64,000 bases of DNA from Streptomyces sp. Ncost-T10-10d (GCF_900091955.1 NZ_FMDF01000051.1:1-64000), one strand, 5' to 3'. Shown: positions 27,058-35,597, numbered from the stretch's first letter. A program made the numbers and translations. The notes: generated by a model not told the origin, from the sequence alone.

Positions 27058-27498
27058 TCAGGCCGTCCGCTGCGGAGCCGGTGCGGACCAGCTCCGTGGC
27101 CGCAGGACGACGGAGGACAGGGTGGTGACGGCGATGAACAGCGCCAGAGGCCCGAGCGGCATCACGATGTCCGGCCGGTCGTTGAGCTGATCGATGTAAT
27201 GGCCGACGGTGAAGAACCAGCCGACGGTGCCCACGGCCACGGTCAGATACACGCGACGCTCCCGCAGCAGTCGCATCCCCACCCACAGCACGACCGGCAT
27301 GGCCAGCAGGGTGTTCACGATCGCGGCCGAGAACGCGGTGTCCCCCGAACCCCCGAGGTCACCGCCCACGTTCGCCGCCGCCTGCTGCCACTGGGACAGT
27401 GACAGGCCGTCGGACAGTAAGAGATGGGACAGGGCGGCGGCGATCACGGTCACGACCAGCGCCTTACCGATGCGTCGAGCTATGGGTGTCCTATGCAT
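27058..27498 (-). CDS. Small integral membrane protein, unknown function
   Basis: A 146-residue protein with four likely membrane helices: ~12-29, 55-75, 84-103 and 112-130. They include KALVVTVIAAALSHLLL, AIVNTLLAMPVVLWVGMRLL, VYLTVAVGTVGWFFTVGHYI and LGPLALFIAVTTLSSVVL. There is no signal cleavage site or recognisable catalytic motif. It starts at ATG, reads leftward and stands alone. I do not recognise the family. Confidence 0.7.
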   Translation of the reverse strand: MHRTPIARRIGKALVVTVIAAALSHLLLSDGLSLSQWQQAAANVGGDLGGSGDTAFSAAIVNTLLAMPVVLWVGMRLLRERRVYLTVAVGTVGWFFTVGHYIDQLNDRPDIVMPLGPLALFIAVTTLSSVVLRPRSWSAPAPQRTA

Positions 27499-27626
27499 GG
27501 CGTCACGATAGGTCGCGTACGAATCCGGGCCGGAGCGGGGCCCCGAGGGGTCCGCCCCCGGACACTCCCGACATCACCGACCGGCTGAGCCGCCGAGCCC
27601 CGCCGTCCGCCTTGCGAGCACGGACA

Positions 27627-27827
27627 TCACGCCGCGGCCGGCACCCTGGGCTTGCGCAGCGCCAGATAGAGGGCCACAGCCCAGCCCACGACAGTCGCAC
27701 CGAAGACAACATTGATGCCCAGGACCAACCAACGGTCCCTGCTGCTCCGGTTGAAGGCGATCAGCGACGGCAGCAGGAAGAGCGCTGCGCAGATCACAAC
27801 GACCACCACGGTCAACGCCGTGTTCAT
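27627..27827 (-). CDS. Superinfection-immunity-family small membrane protein
   Basis: A 66-residue protein with two membrane helices (~6-24 and ~37-57) flanking the conserved LPSLIAFNRSSRDRW-type loop and INxxFGxTxxGWxxALxxAL second helix. This pattern matches the superinfection immunity family related to phage T4 Imm, which blocks DNA injection by later phages. The fold signature is clear; a real immunity role in Streptomyces is unproven. It is a stand-alone gene starting at ATG, 127 bp upstream of the membrane-protein gene. Confidence 0.72.
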   Translation of the reverse strand: MNTALTVVVVVICAALFLLPSLIAFNRSSRDRWLVLGINVVFGATVVGWAVALYLALRKPRVPAAA

Positions 27828-27988
27828 GAGGGTCCTTTGTTCGAAGAATCGTGGCCGGTCACCGTATCGGACCGAGGCGTCCAGCGGCTACGTACGGTTC
27901 TCCGGTCCGCACCCGGACCGACGGTGGCACGAACGCGTGAAAGACCGAGTGATCACCGGCCGCACGGCTTCGCGCCTATGCTCACTGG

Positions 27989-28366
27989 ATGGAGCAGAGT
28001 GAAGTGGTGAAGCGTGTCGTGGGAATCCTCACGGAGGCGGGCGAGATCCGCCGGCTCCTCGAAGAGAACGTGGACCGCGACGATGTGGAAACCGATTCGA
28101 GCGTGGTGACCGCGCTCCTGAACGAGACGATGCCACGGATCACGATCCCCGAGGACGCCTCGATCGAAGAGGTCGCCGTCCTTGTCGGCCGGGAGGTCGG
28201 CAGCGCGGTGGAGCAGCTGGTCGGCGCGTTCACCCTGGCCTTCGCGATGCTGGCCCAGGTGCACGACTCCGGGCAGACGGACGTGACCTCCGCGGACGTC
28301 CTGCAGGACCTGGCACTGCGAGCGGAGCAGATCGGTTCCGGCGGCCCGGAGGACATGGACCCGTAG
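27989..28366 (+). CDS. Hypothetical helical protein (125 aa)
   Basis: A 125-residue acidic, largely helical soluble protein starting at ATG (27989). Two long helical segments are visible (EVVKRVVGILTEAGEIRRLLEENV and VAVLVGREVGSAVEQLVGAFTLAFAML). There is no signal peptide, metal motif or known domain that I recognise. It is a single gene facing the convergent SWIM-family remnant 101 bp away. Codon use is like that of neighbouring core genes. Confidence 0.65.
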   Translation: MEQSEVVKRVVGILTEAGEIRRLLEENVDRDDVETDSSVVTALLNETMPRITIPEDASIEEVAVLVGREVGSAVEQLVGAFTLAFAMLAQVHDSGQTDVTSADVLQDLALRAEQIGSGGPEDMDP

Positions 28367-28467
28367 ACCACACGGCACGGGCCGACCGGCGGTGGCTCGT
28401 CCCTCGCGCCGGACCGAGGGATGCCTGCCGTCCTTTGTGCCCACAGGTGTTCGTGCGGCCGACAGGG

Positions 28468-29792
28468 TCACAGGCCGCGCCGGTCGAGGAGCCGCATGAG
28501 ATTCCGCTTGCGCTTGTGGGCGGCTCGCAGGGCGGCGACGTACGACATGTACTCGTCCTCGGTGCCCAGGCGGCGGTGGCAGTCGCGGACACTCGACAGC
28601 AGGTTGGTCAGCTGTTCGTAGATCGTGTTGCCGGTCTGCTTCGTGAGAGGTTCGGCCAGGCGCAGGTAGACGCGGAGCGCGTCGGAGGGACGAGAGGTGC
28701 GTGCCTGGTCGGCGAGGGCGAGCCACTGCCGGTCGTGGGCGCCGGTCTCGGCCGCGGCCTGCCAGGCGGCAGCGATGTCTTCGTCGTCGAGCAGGGCATC
28801 GATCAGGACAGGCCCGCCGTACCAGGACGACTGCTGCCGTTGCGCATCGGCCCGCAGCAGCGCGAGAGCTCGCTCACGCTCTGCCTGCCAACAGCCGACC
28901 GACTGCGCCGCCGTACGCAGCTGCTGGTGCGCGACCAGGGAACGGTGCGCGGCGAGGACGACGCGGCGCAGCGCGACGGCGTCGGAGAGCCGATCCGCGC
29001 GGGTGTAACGGTCGCAGAGGTAGTCCACCAGGGCGATGTCGGGGGTCACGGGGCCGGACGCTTCCTTGATGCCGCGCTCCGCCCACCGGAGGGACTCGTC
29101 GGGACGGCCCGCGGTGTCCAGCTCGCGGGCGATGACCAGGTGGGTGCTGCCGCCAGGTGCGAGGTCTGCCGCGTGAACGGCGACCACGGTGTCCACATCG
29201 TTGCCCGCCCTGGCCAGCCGCTCCAGCAGGTACTTCTCCGCCCACCCCGTGCGGTTGCCGCGCCACGCCTCGACAGCCAGCTGCCTCACGGTGACCATGC
29301 CTTGCTCTCCGAGGACATCCGCGTACTCGAGCGGGTCGATGTCCGTCAGGTCGTTCAGGTCATTGAGCACATGCCGGACCAGCCACTGCCCGGTCTCGTC
29401 CGGGTCCGGACGAGCCGTACGGCACGCGTCGAGATGGGCTTCGGCGAGAGCGGTCCCGACCCCGCTCAGCCGCCCGTCGGAGTCGTCGATGCCGTCCTGC
29501 ACCTCGCTCAGCAGCCGCATCGCCTCCCGCGACAGATGGATCGCGTCCTCGGCCCGCCCGGTGGAGGTCAGCGCGGTGATCGCGGACACCGCCTGCGCGG
29601 CTTGTTCGCCATACGCGCGGGCATCGGCGTACTCCACGTATCCGTACCGCACGAAGGGAGTGACATCGAGGAGTTCACTGATCCGGGTACGGATCTCGGC
29701 CAGGTCTCCGCCGGCGCTCGCCGCCCGCAGCTCCAGGCGGCGGCGTACCTGCCGGTCCTGGCGATCTGCTCCCGCTCCTGAAGATCGTGCGG
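28468..29792 (-). pseudogene. SWIM zinc-finger family protein, 5'-truncated and frameshifted
   Basis: About 435 codons match the C-terminal two-thirds of a widespread Streptomyces protein whose N-terminus normally carries a SWIM zinc finger (CxCx..CxH). Here homologous sequence (RRRLELRAASAGGDLAEIRTRI ... KRNLMRLLDRRGL) is intact to the stop. Near 29765 the upstream block DLQEREQIAR is one base out of frame, and at ~29793-29812 homology stops and transposase-like sequence begins. The zinc finger and roughly the first 150-190 residues are missing. The open frame still reaches an ATG at 29838 inside the IS remnant, so a chimeric product is possible but unlikely to work. Its usual partner gene lies 2.3 kb away at 32063-33193. 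Confidence 0.78.
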
Positions 29793-29812
29793 TGGCCGCG
29801 GGCCATAGCGTA

Positions 29813-29912
29813 GACCCTGCCCGCTGGCGGGAGGCCATGGCCCGGATCGCGGGACGGTTCGGCCGGGTTGAGCCCCTGGCGAGTGCCCGTGCCTATCTAC
29901 ATAGGCTGGCCG
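29813..29912 (+). pseudogene. N-terminal remnant of an IS701-like transposase
   Basis: About 33 codons in one frame read DPARWREAMARIAGRFGRVE then ..ARAYLHRLA. This is the conserved start of IS701-family DDE transposases (RFxRVEPxxRARAYLxGL). Nothing of the catalytic domain follows, and a GNAT gene begins 33 nt later. It marks the breakpoint that removed the 5' end of the SWIM-family gene. Confidence 0.65.
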
Positions 29913-29945
29913 TCTCATCCGACGCACCGCGACGAGGACCGGCCC

Positions 29946-30473
29946 ATGCGCAGCAGCACCAGGATCCGCCTGATCGAGACCACCGACGCCGCCCCGATCG
30001 CCGCGCATCGAGTGCGGGACTTCGAGGCTTTCCGGCCGTGGGAACCGGCCCAGCCGGCCGACTTCTTCACCCCGGAGGGCCAGGCGGAGCGGATCGACAG
30101 CCTGCTGGCCGGATACCGGGCCGGCACGGTCTGGCCGGGCGTGGTGCTGGCCGACGACCAGGTGATCGGGCAGGTCACCGTCGGAGGCATCCTGCCGCAG
30201 CCGCACCTGCGCCGCGGCTCCGTCGGATACTGGATCGCCAGCGTCGCCCAGAGACAAGGGCACGCCGGGCACGCCGTCGGGCTTGTACTCCGGGTGATGA
30301 CGGACGAACTCGGGTTGCACCGCGCCGAGGCGTCCACCAATCTGGAGAATCTGCCGTCGCAGCGGGTGCTGCGCCGCAACGGGTTCAGCCCGTACGGCGT
30401 CGCGCACTCCTCGATCTTTCTCGACGGGAGCTGGCGGGACGGGCTGCTGTGGGAGCGGGTCCTCGGCGACTGA
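29946..30473 (+). CDS. GNAT N-acetyltransferase, RimJ/RimL type
   Basis: A 175-residue acetyltransferase. The acetyl-CoA-binding motif A region reads VGYWIASVAQRQGHAGHAVG, followed by the family helix and LGLHRAEASTNLENLPSQRVLRRNGFSPYG, typical of RimJ/RimL-like enzymes that acetylate protein N-termini or small amines. ATG at 29946 is chosen because it precedes the first beta strand (TRIRLIETTD); upstream in-frame codons overlap the IS remnant. It lies between two IS remnants and is probably a recent arrival. The Gln-rich QRQGHAG departs slightly from the usual RxxGxG/A. Substrate unknown. Confidence 0.88.
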   Translation: MRSSTRIRLIETTDAAPIAAHRVRDFEAFRPWEPAQPADFFTPEGQAERIDSLLAGYRAGTVWPGVVLADDQVIGQVTVGGILPQPHLRRGSVGYWIASVAQRQGHAGHAVGLVLRVMTDELGLHRAEASTNLENLPSQRVLRRNGFSPYGVAHSSIFLDGSWRDGLLWERVLGD

Positions 30474-30534
30474 CCAGGTGCGCCTGCCGTGTCGCGTTCC
30501 GTTTTCACCTGGAAGGCCCATGAAGATCTTGTTG

Positions 30535-30567
30535 AGGGGCCACCCGACCCATGGCCGGGTGGCCCCT
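30535..30567 (+). terminator. 12-bp hairpin after the GNAT gene, inside the IS end
   Basis: Perfect 12-bp arms (30535-30546, 30556-30567) with a nine-base loop stand 61 nt after the GNAT stop, just inside the left IS terminus. The hairpin can terminate the GNAT transcript and also protect the element from read-through. Confidence 0.6.
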
Positions 30568-30571
30568 CGGT

Positions 30572-30899
30572 CTATGCGGTGGCCGGGTTGATCGTCCAGG
30601 TGCTGCCGGTGCGAGTGAGTCCGAGGTTGATCAGTCGGCGGAGGTTGAGGGCGGCGGCTCGGGTGTGGAGCCAGGTGTCGTTGGCGATGGTGCCGCGGTA
30701 GCGGAGTTTGCGGTTGCCGTGGTGGACGATCCAGGCGACGGCGCGTTCGACCGGCGGCCTCCAGCGACGGTAGTCGGCTTGCCGGTCGGGTCGGTGGCGG
30801 CCTGGCGGCGGGCGGCCGCAAGCAGGTCGTGGTGGGGGCGGATGGTCAGGATGCGGCCGGCCTCGGCCTTGGTGCACCGTTCGCGCAAGGGACATCCCC
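30572..30899 (-). pseudogene. C-terminal remnant of an IS1182-family transposase (frameshifted)
   Basis: Two overlapping frames together make the end of an IS1182-type transposase. CPLRERCTKAEAGRILTI, then HHDLLAAARRQ, is in one frame (30899 to ~30800). DYRRWRPPVERAVAWIVHHG, then KLRYRGTIANDTWLHTRAAA, is in the other, to a stop at 30572. The N-terminal DDE domain is absent. It is non-functional. Confidence 0.75.
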
Positions 30900-30973
30900 C
30901 CGCCGCTCGAGCGGCGGGGCCAGAACCCCAAGATCTTCATGAATCTTCTATGGCGAACGCTTTCCGTATGAGC

Positions 30974-31444
30974 TCACCGAGTGGGGAAGGTGAGCCGCAG
31001 AACGATCTCGCCGTCGTCGATCTCCCCGGTGGGCTCGAACCCGAACTTCTGGTAGAAGGGCCACGGTTCGCCGTCGCCGGGCTCGTAGCTGGTCAGCAGC
31101 TCGGTGGCGCCGTCCGTGCGAACCAGGGCGGTGATTTGCGTGAGCGCCTCTCGGCCGATCCCTCGCCCCTGGTACCGCTTGTCGACGAGGAGGCGCCAGA
31201 TGAAGTGCCGCCCTTTGTAAGGACCAGCCGGCGGTTTCCACGAGAGCATCACGAAGCCGACTGGCTCGTCGTCGCGGTACAGGGCGCGGTACCAGGGATT
31301 GGCCTCTGGTTTCTTTGTCGCCTCCTTGAGCGACTTGGACACGGAGGCGACGAACTGCTTCTGGTCACGTCGGACGCGGAGGGCACGAACGGCATCCAGG
31401 TTGTCGTCGGTGATCTCCCGCAGCTGCACGCCTGGGGACCTCAT
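30974..31444 (-). CDS. GNAT N-acetyltransferase, PaiA/Blt-like
   Basis: A 156-residue GNAT acetyltransferase. Its acetyl-CoA motif RRYQGRGIG-like block reads LLVDKRYQGRGIGREALTQI. It is followed by LLTSYEPGDGEPWPFYQKFGF, a pattern of the diamine/spermidine acetyltransferase branch. ATG at 31444 (MRSPGVQLREI) puts the first strand at the expected place; the upstream in-frame extension has poor coding character. It is single and leftward, ending at the IS1182-like remnant. The natural acceptor is unknown. Confidence 0.88.
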   Translation of the reverse strand: MRSPGVQLREITDDNLDAVRALRVRRDQKQFVASVSKSLKEATKKPEANPWYRALYRDDEPVGFVMLSWKPPAGPYKGRHFIWRLLVDKRYQGRGIGREALTQITALVRTDGATELLTSYEPGDGEPWPFYQKFGFEPTGEIDDGEIVLRLTFPTR

Positions 31445-32062
31445 GCCACACCCCTTCCTGTATTCGGCAGCTGCGCCATCCGGGCCGACGTGAAGAGCCG
31501 CCGCCGCGCGGTAGTCCATTGTGTGTACGCAATATCAAGGACGTCAGGTTGGACGTCTTCGCAGCGTATTCGACGCAGCGGATCTGGAGCGGGACTGGCA
31601 CGCCGGGCTGTGCCCGCGTCCGAGGCAGCTGCTTTGACCTGGGCAGACGCTCCAAGATCCTGTCCACGAATAGTCCACAGACCCCGTCCTAGCTAGGGCC
31701 GCTCAGCACTGCACATGCCTGCGCATACGCGAAGACCCCAGCCTCAGCGTTTCCGCTGATGACGGGGTCTTCGGGCACTTCAATCGAAGTTCCCCGGCGG
31801 GGCACTCGGAGCATGGGGGCGGGCGGAACCGCTGGTCGGTGGCGGACAGTTGGTGATCGAGACGGTTGTCCGGCTGAACCGGTGGGTCGGCGGTGATTGA
31901 CCGCAGGTACGGGTCCCGGCAGGAGCCACAAGACATGGCTGGTCGTGCGCACGGCGCTGACCTGCACATGCGGGGCGAGCATCGGTGGTGTGTGTGGGGG
32001 CTCTTGAACTCAGCCGCGCGGTGGTCCCGGGGCGGAAGCCTGCAGACGGGGGAGTGGCGTTG
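31445..32062. other. 618-bp gene-free scar region
   Basis: No credible gene. It contains the arm-like motif TGTCCACGAATAGTCCACA (31661-31679), which recurs with two visible transitions at 39404-39422. It also holds a 67-bp near-copy of the tRNA-Arg 3' flank (31724-31790). The remainder up to 32062 is unassigned. Together these look like an old integration boundary. Confidence 0.5.
31724..31790 (-). repeat. Copy of the tRNA-Arg downstream terminator segment
   Basis: It matches 49937-50003 at 63 of 67 positions in the same orientation. It includes the GAAGACCCC/GGGGTCTTC hairpin (31731-31739 with 31764-31772) and a CAGC/GCTG inner stem. Similarity stops exactly where the tRNA 3' end begins in the other copy. 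No tRNA sequence follows here. Confidence 0.8.
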
Positions 32063-33193
32063 TTACCGGAGGCCGTGGTGGTCGAGGCGGTGAATGAGGC
32101 CGGGGCGACGCTGGTAGTCCTCGCGTAGGTCGGTGAGGCGCTCTCGGAAGTCCGCGCTCCGTCCGGTGTGTACGTACGCGTTGCGTAGTTCCGCGAGGAG
32201 GGTGACGGCCTGGTCGTAGGCGTTGGTCTTCTTGGTGGCGATGTGCGCCTCGACCTGCTGCCAGATGTGTTCGGCCTCGCCCGCGAGGGCGGCCAGGTGC
32301 TGATTGCGGGCTGCGGCTCGTTCGCGTTCGGCGCGCTGTCGACGTTCGGTGCGCCGTGTGTGGGCGGCGTCCAGGAGGTGGGCCGCTGATCGGCGCCCGG
32401 GGACCGCGGTGGGGGCTGTGGTGCCGCGCAGGTGGTGCAGGAGTTCGGTGCGCAACCCGGTTTCCGGGCCAAGGGCGAGCCGCAGCAGCAGAACGTCTTT
32501 TTCCTTCTGCGGGAGGGCGGCGATCAGCGGGGCGAGTTCCTTTTTCGTGGATTTGACCGGTTCCTTGGGCGCGGTGGTACTGGCCTGGGCCGCTACTGCC
32601 AGCAGGTCGTCATTTACGCGCAGGAAGTCCGCGAGCGCGCGCTGCGGGGCGGTCAGTTCGCCGAGCCCGGCCGGGACGAGCGGCTCGGGGCAGGTCTGGT
32701 ACTCCTCTTCTTCGTCGTCTTCGAGTTCCCAGGCGGTGAGCGCGGAGAGCCAGGCGAGGTAGAGGGGGCGCAGGTCGCCATTGGCGAGTTCGTCGCGTAC
32801 GCCGATGATGGCGGCCAGTGAGTCGTCAGCGTCCTCGACCCAGTCGCCGCCCTCGTCCTCGCTGGTGAGGTCAAGCAGGAGGTGAGTGCGGGTGGTCCAG
32901 GCGTCGATATGGTGGTCGAGGCAGTACGGCTTCACCGTGGGCAAGGTCAGGGCTGCCTTGGGCAGGCGCAGCATCAGCCGGTGGGTGCCCCAGTTGGTGA
33001 CGTACAGGTGGGCGTCGAAGTAGCGCTCGACCATGCGGCGTGGACTGCCACTCAGGTCGCCCCAGTTGTAGGTGTTGGTGAAGCTGGTGGCCGTGATCCG
33101 AGCACGCGCGGAGATGGCCAGCAGCTGCTCCTGCTCCTCGCGGCTCAGCGGTCGATCGAGGGTCTGGAACTCGTAGTACTGGTACTCGCTCAC
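32063..33193 (-). CDS. Hypothetical protein, usual operon partner of SWIM-family gene
   Basis: A 376-residue protein starting at GTG (VSEYQYYEFQTLDRPLSREE). The N-terminal ~150 residues are conserved (ARITATSFTNTYNWGDLSG, VERYFDAHLYVTNWGTH). The middle is acidic (DDEEEE). The C-terminal third is a charged coiled coil (RRTERRQRAERERAAARNQ) that ends with RPGLIHRLDHHGL, resembling the tail of the SWIM-family protein (KRNLMRLLDRRGL). From family memory this gene normally precedes the SWIM gene directly. Here ~2.3 kb of insertion debris separates them. Function unknown; the pair may act together on nucleic acid. Confidence 0.8.
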   Translation of the reverse strand: MSEYQYYEFQTLDRPLSREEQEQLLAISARARITATSFTNTYNWGDLSGSPRRMVERYFDAHLYVTNWGTHRLMLRLPKAALTLPTVKPYCLDHHIDAWTTRTHLLLDLTSEDEGGDWVEDADDSLAAIIGVRDELANGDLRPLYLAWLSALTAWELEDDEEEEYQTCPEPLVPAGLGELTAPQRALADFLRVNDDLLAVAAQASTTAPKEPVKSTKKELAPLIAALPQKEKDVLLLRLALGPETGLRTELLHHLRGTTAPTAVPGRRSAAHLLDAAHTRRTERRQRAERERAAARNQHLAALAGEAEHIWQQVEAHIATKKTNAYDQAVTLLAELRNAYVHTGRSADFRERLTDLREDYQRRPGLIHRLDHHGLR

Positions 33194-33609
33194 AGGGCGG
33201 ACCCTATCGCCGCCGCGGGTGGGTGCGGACGCGAAGCCGGCCGGACACCGTACCCAGACGCCGCAAGGTGAGCGAGGCGAGCGGTTCTTACTGGTGCGGT
33301 CCCGCACATGTCCCGCGAGAACGAAATGCCCTGTTTTGACGTCATGTCGGCGCGGCTATATCGCGTTGATCGGCTGGCGTCGCGGCCTGGCGATGCTCGC
33401 GAGGCTTGGTGGGCGCAGGGGTGCGCTTGCCCGACCCGGGGCTTGACCGAGCTGATCACGTAGGGACTGGATCTCTTGGTTCGTGACGGGGGCGTGCTCG
33501 GCTACGGTGAGGGTGATGAGTCCTTGGGGAATGATGGGGGACCCGAGAACGGTGGACGGAACGGATGGCCGCGTTCACTGCACTCGATGAAAGGGAAGGA
33601 CGGGGACGC
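33194..33609. other. 416-bp intergenic region before the WXG-type operon
   Basis: A 52-codon frame (33308-33466) can be read but has no recognisable motif and weak coding character, so I do not call it. The region must hold the promoters of the divergent genes at 33193 and 33610. A GGGAAGGACGGGG stretch at 33593-33606 is the ribosome site of the rightward gene. Confidence 0.4.
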
Positions 33610-34077
33610 ATGGCCTGGGAAGAGTGGGAACGAGCCAAGGCCGCGGTGCGGGATCGCCACGAAGCCAGGATGCAGCTGAATCAGGCCGCGCCTGGAAGCG
33701 GCGCCGGTGACGGGGATCTCGTCGTGCACCAGGACGACTTGGGGGCCGTGGGCCACGAGGCGTTCATCCTCCACGGCGAGCTGAAGAAGAAGGCCGATAT
33801 CGCCGGGGCAGGTGCCGACAAGAGCGGATCAGGGTCCACCATGCAGGCCGCCGCCGCGCTCAAGAGTCACAACCTGGGACTCGGCGCGGAACTTGAGTCG
33901 ACCGTCGAGTTCTGGAGCTCGCAGGTGAAGCACGTCCTGCAGGCGTGCGCGCACATCTCGAACCACCTCGACTACAGCAAGAAGGCGTACGCGCAGGACG
34001 ACGCGGTGATCGCCGCCGAGCTCCGCGGCCGGACAGGCCCCGTGTCCGTCTCGGCGCTGAACGAGTATTTCAAGTAG
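33610..34077 (+). CDS. WXG100/ESX-like helical protein (type VII secretion-type)
   Basis: A 155-residue protein beginning MAWEEWERAK. A helical-hairpin core of ~90 residues (HQDDLGAVGHEAFILHGEL ... EFWSSQVKHVLQACAHISNHLDY) resembles Streptomyces WXG-type proteins encoded in front of large secreted effectors. A classical WxG is not present, but the FWSSQ turn is in its position. It ends with the family-typical SVSALNEYFK. AGGAGG of the next gene overlaps its stop. It probably acts as chaperone or secretion partner for the protein encoded downstream (inference). Confidence 0.72.
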   Translation: MAWEEWERAKAAVRDRHEARMQLNQAAPGSGAGDGDLVVHQDDLGAVGHEAFILHGELKKKADIAGAGADKSGSGSTMQAAAALKSHNLGLGAELESTVEFWSSQVKHVLQACAHISNHLDYSKKAYAQDDAVIAAELRGRTGPVSVSALNEYFK

Positions 34078-34085
34078 GAGGAACC

Positions 34086-35597
34086 GTGGGGGACTTCTCG
34101 TACTCGGATCTCATGGCCCTGGACCTCACCAAGCTGGGTACCGCGACGACCGACTGGAAGACGATGGCCGGCGAACTGGCCAAGCTCGCGACCGATGTCC
34201 GGGACGGACTGGCCAAGAAGTCGCACGCGGCTCGCTGGCAGGGTGTCAATGCCACCGTGACCAGAGAGTTCGTCGGCAAGACGGCCAAGGAGTTCTCCGA
34301 CCTCCAGATGGAGGCCGAGAGCATCGCGAGCGTCCTCGTCGACGCCCACGCCGAGCTGACGCGGTACCAGAGGCAGGCGCAGACCCTCACCGAATCGGCC
34401 GGCAAGGGGGACCCGTCCCATCAGCCGCCGGACCCCGGACTCCTGGTCTTCGACGGCCCGAACGGTACGGTCCGCGTCTCTGAGAAGATCTGCACCCCGG
34501 AGGGAACCGACCAGCGCACCAAGGACCGGATCCGGTGGTACGCGGACACCCTCACTGGCATCGTCCAGCATGCCGCCGAGGTCGACGCGGCAACCGTACG
34601 CGCGCTCCGCAAGAGCCACGGCAACGACCCGCAGAACGCTGGCCACGTCCGGTACACCTCCCTCGACGAGGAGCAGTTGCCGCGAGCCAACGAACTCGCC
34701 GGGCTCGGCAAGGACGCGAATCCGCAGCAGCGCGCGGAATTGTGGCGCTTGTGGGAGTCCCTGAGCCCGGCGGCAAGGGCCCAGCTCTGGCTGGCGCAGA
34801 AGGACGACCTGATGGCGGCGGGCATTCTCAGTCCGACCATGCCGCAGGTCGCGCCGGACGCCGGCGCCGGGAAGCATGACTCCGAGTCGCCGGGCTTCGA
34901 GGAGTGGGCCACCGAGCAGAAGATGAAGCTGCTGGCGGAGGGCTCCGACTGGAAGGGCATGACGGACGCGTCCCGCCACATGGCGCACTATCTGGGCAAC
35001 AGCGGCAGTCCCATGAACCTGCCGGTGGACAAGATGATGACGGACGTGCCCGGCTTCAAGTCGTACGTCGACGACATCGTCCGGATGAACCAGGACGACT
35101 GGCGTAAACAGGCCCTGGAGGAATTCCGGAAGAACGGTGGAAAGCCGGTCGCCTTCCCAGTCGAGGCGAAAGCGCCCGAGGGCTTCTACTTCTCCAAGGA
35201 GACCGACGAGAACTGGTTCTACGCGGTGGGCGGAGCCAACTCCAACGTCACCGGTGTGGTGACGGCGGTTCCGGATGCCAACGGCAACCCCGAGATCAGC
35301 ATCGATTACCAGGCCAACGTCTGGGACCGCTACAACTGGGATGAGGGCAAGGGCGTCGAGATCGGTCCGATGGAGATCCCCGACGGACAGATGGCCAAGC
35401 TGCACCGCGTGGGACTCGCCCAGGAATTCGACATGTCCGGCAGCAGTGGCGTCCAGCACTATGACCTGGGCTCCGCGGATCCCAACACAGACCCGCTCCC
35501 GGGTCCCGAAGAGAGCAGGGACGGACGGATGAATCCCGGCCGCGAGCAACAGCAGGAGCGTACGACCCCGGAGGCGGGGAGGGGCACCGGCCGATGA
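34086..35597 (+). CDS. Large WXG-domain protein, candidate type VII secreted effector
   Basis: A 503-residue protein starting at GTG after AGGAGG. The N-terminal ~110 residues form a helical WXG/LXG-like module (W19 region, then AARWQGVNATVTREFV). The middle (150-380) is helical. The C-terminal ~110 residues form a beta-rich domain with ANVWDRYNWDEGKG, LHRVGLAQEFDMSG and SSGVQHYDLG. I recall similar 'YNWD..GK...HxxGLAxEYDxxG' endings in other Streptomyces WXG proteins, where this part is likely the exported functional domain. It overlaps the lipoprotein gene by four bases. Toxin activity is a guess from layout; no nuclease or protease motif is recognised. Confidence 0.65.
   Translation: MGDFSYSDLMALDLTKLGTATTDWKTMAGELAKLATDVRDGLAKKSHAARWQGVNATVTREFVGKTAKEFSDLQMEAESIASVLVDAHAELTRYQRQAQTLTESAGKGDPSHQPPDPGLLVFDGPNGTVRVSEKICTPEGTDQRTKDRIRWYADTLTGIVQHAAEVDAATVRALRKSHGNDPQNAGHVRYTSLDEEQLPRANELAGLGKDANPQQRAELWRLWESLSPAARAQLWLAQKDDLMAAGILSPTMPQVAPDAGAGKHDSESPGFEEWATEQKMKLLAEGSDWKGMTDASRHMAHYLGNSGSPMNLPVDKMMTDVPGFKSYVDDIVRMNQDDWRKQALEEFRKNGGKPVAFPVEAKAPEGFYFSKETDENWFYAVGGANSNVTGVVTAVPDANGNPEISIDYQANVWDRYNWDEGKGVEIGPMEIPDGQMAKLHRVGLAQEFDMSGSSGVQHYDLGSADPNTDPLPGPEESRDGRMNPGREQQQERTTPEAGRGTGR

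Larger units (their letters stand above)
30519..30941. mobile_element. Internally deleted IS1182-like insertion sequence remnant
   Basis: Perfect 13-bp inverted repeats CATGAAGATCTTG (30519-30531) and its complement (30929-30941) bound 423 bp. The interior holds only the 3' third of a transposase gene, frameshifted, plus a strong 22-bp palindrome at 30898-30919. No target duplication is evident. It is a dead, deleted copy that covers nearly the whole gap between the two GNAT genes. Confidence 0.72.

Noticed and set aside
33308..33466. 52-codon frame in front of the WXG-type operon
   Set aside because: No motif, no clear ribosome site and no support beyond an open frame.
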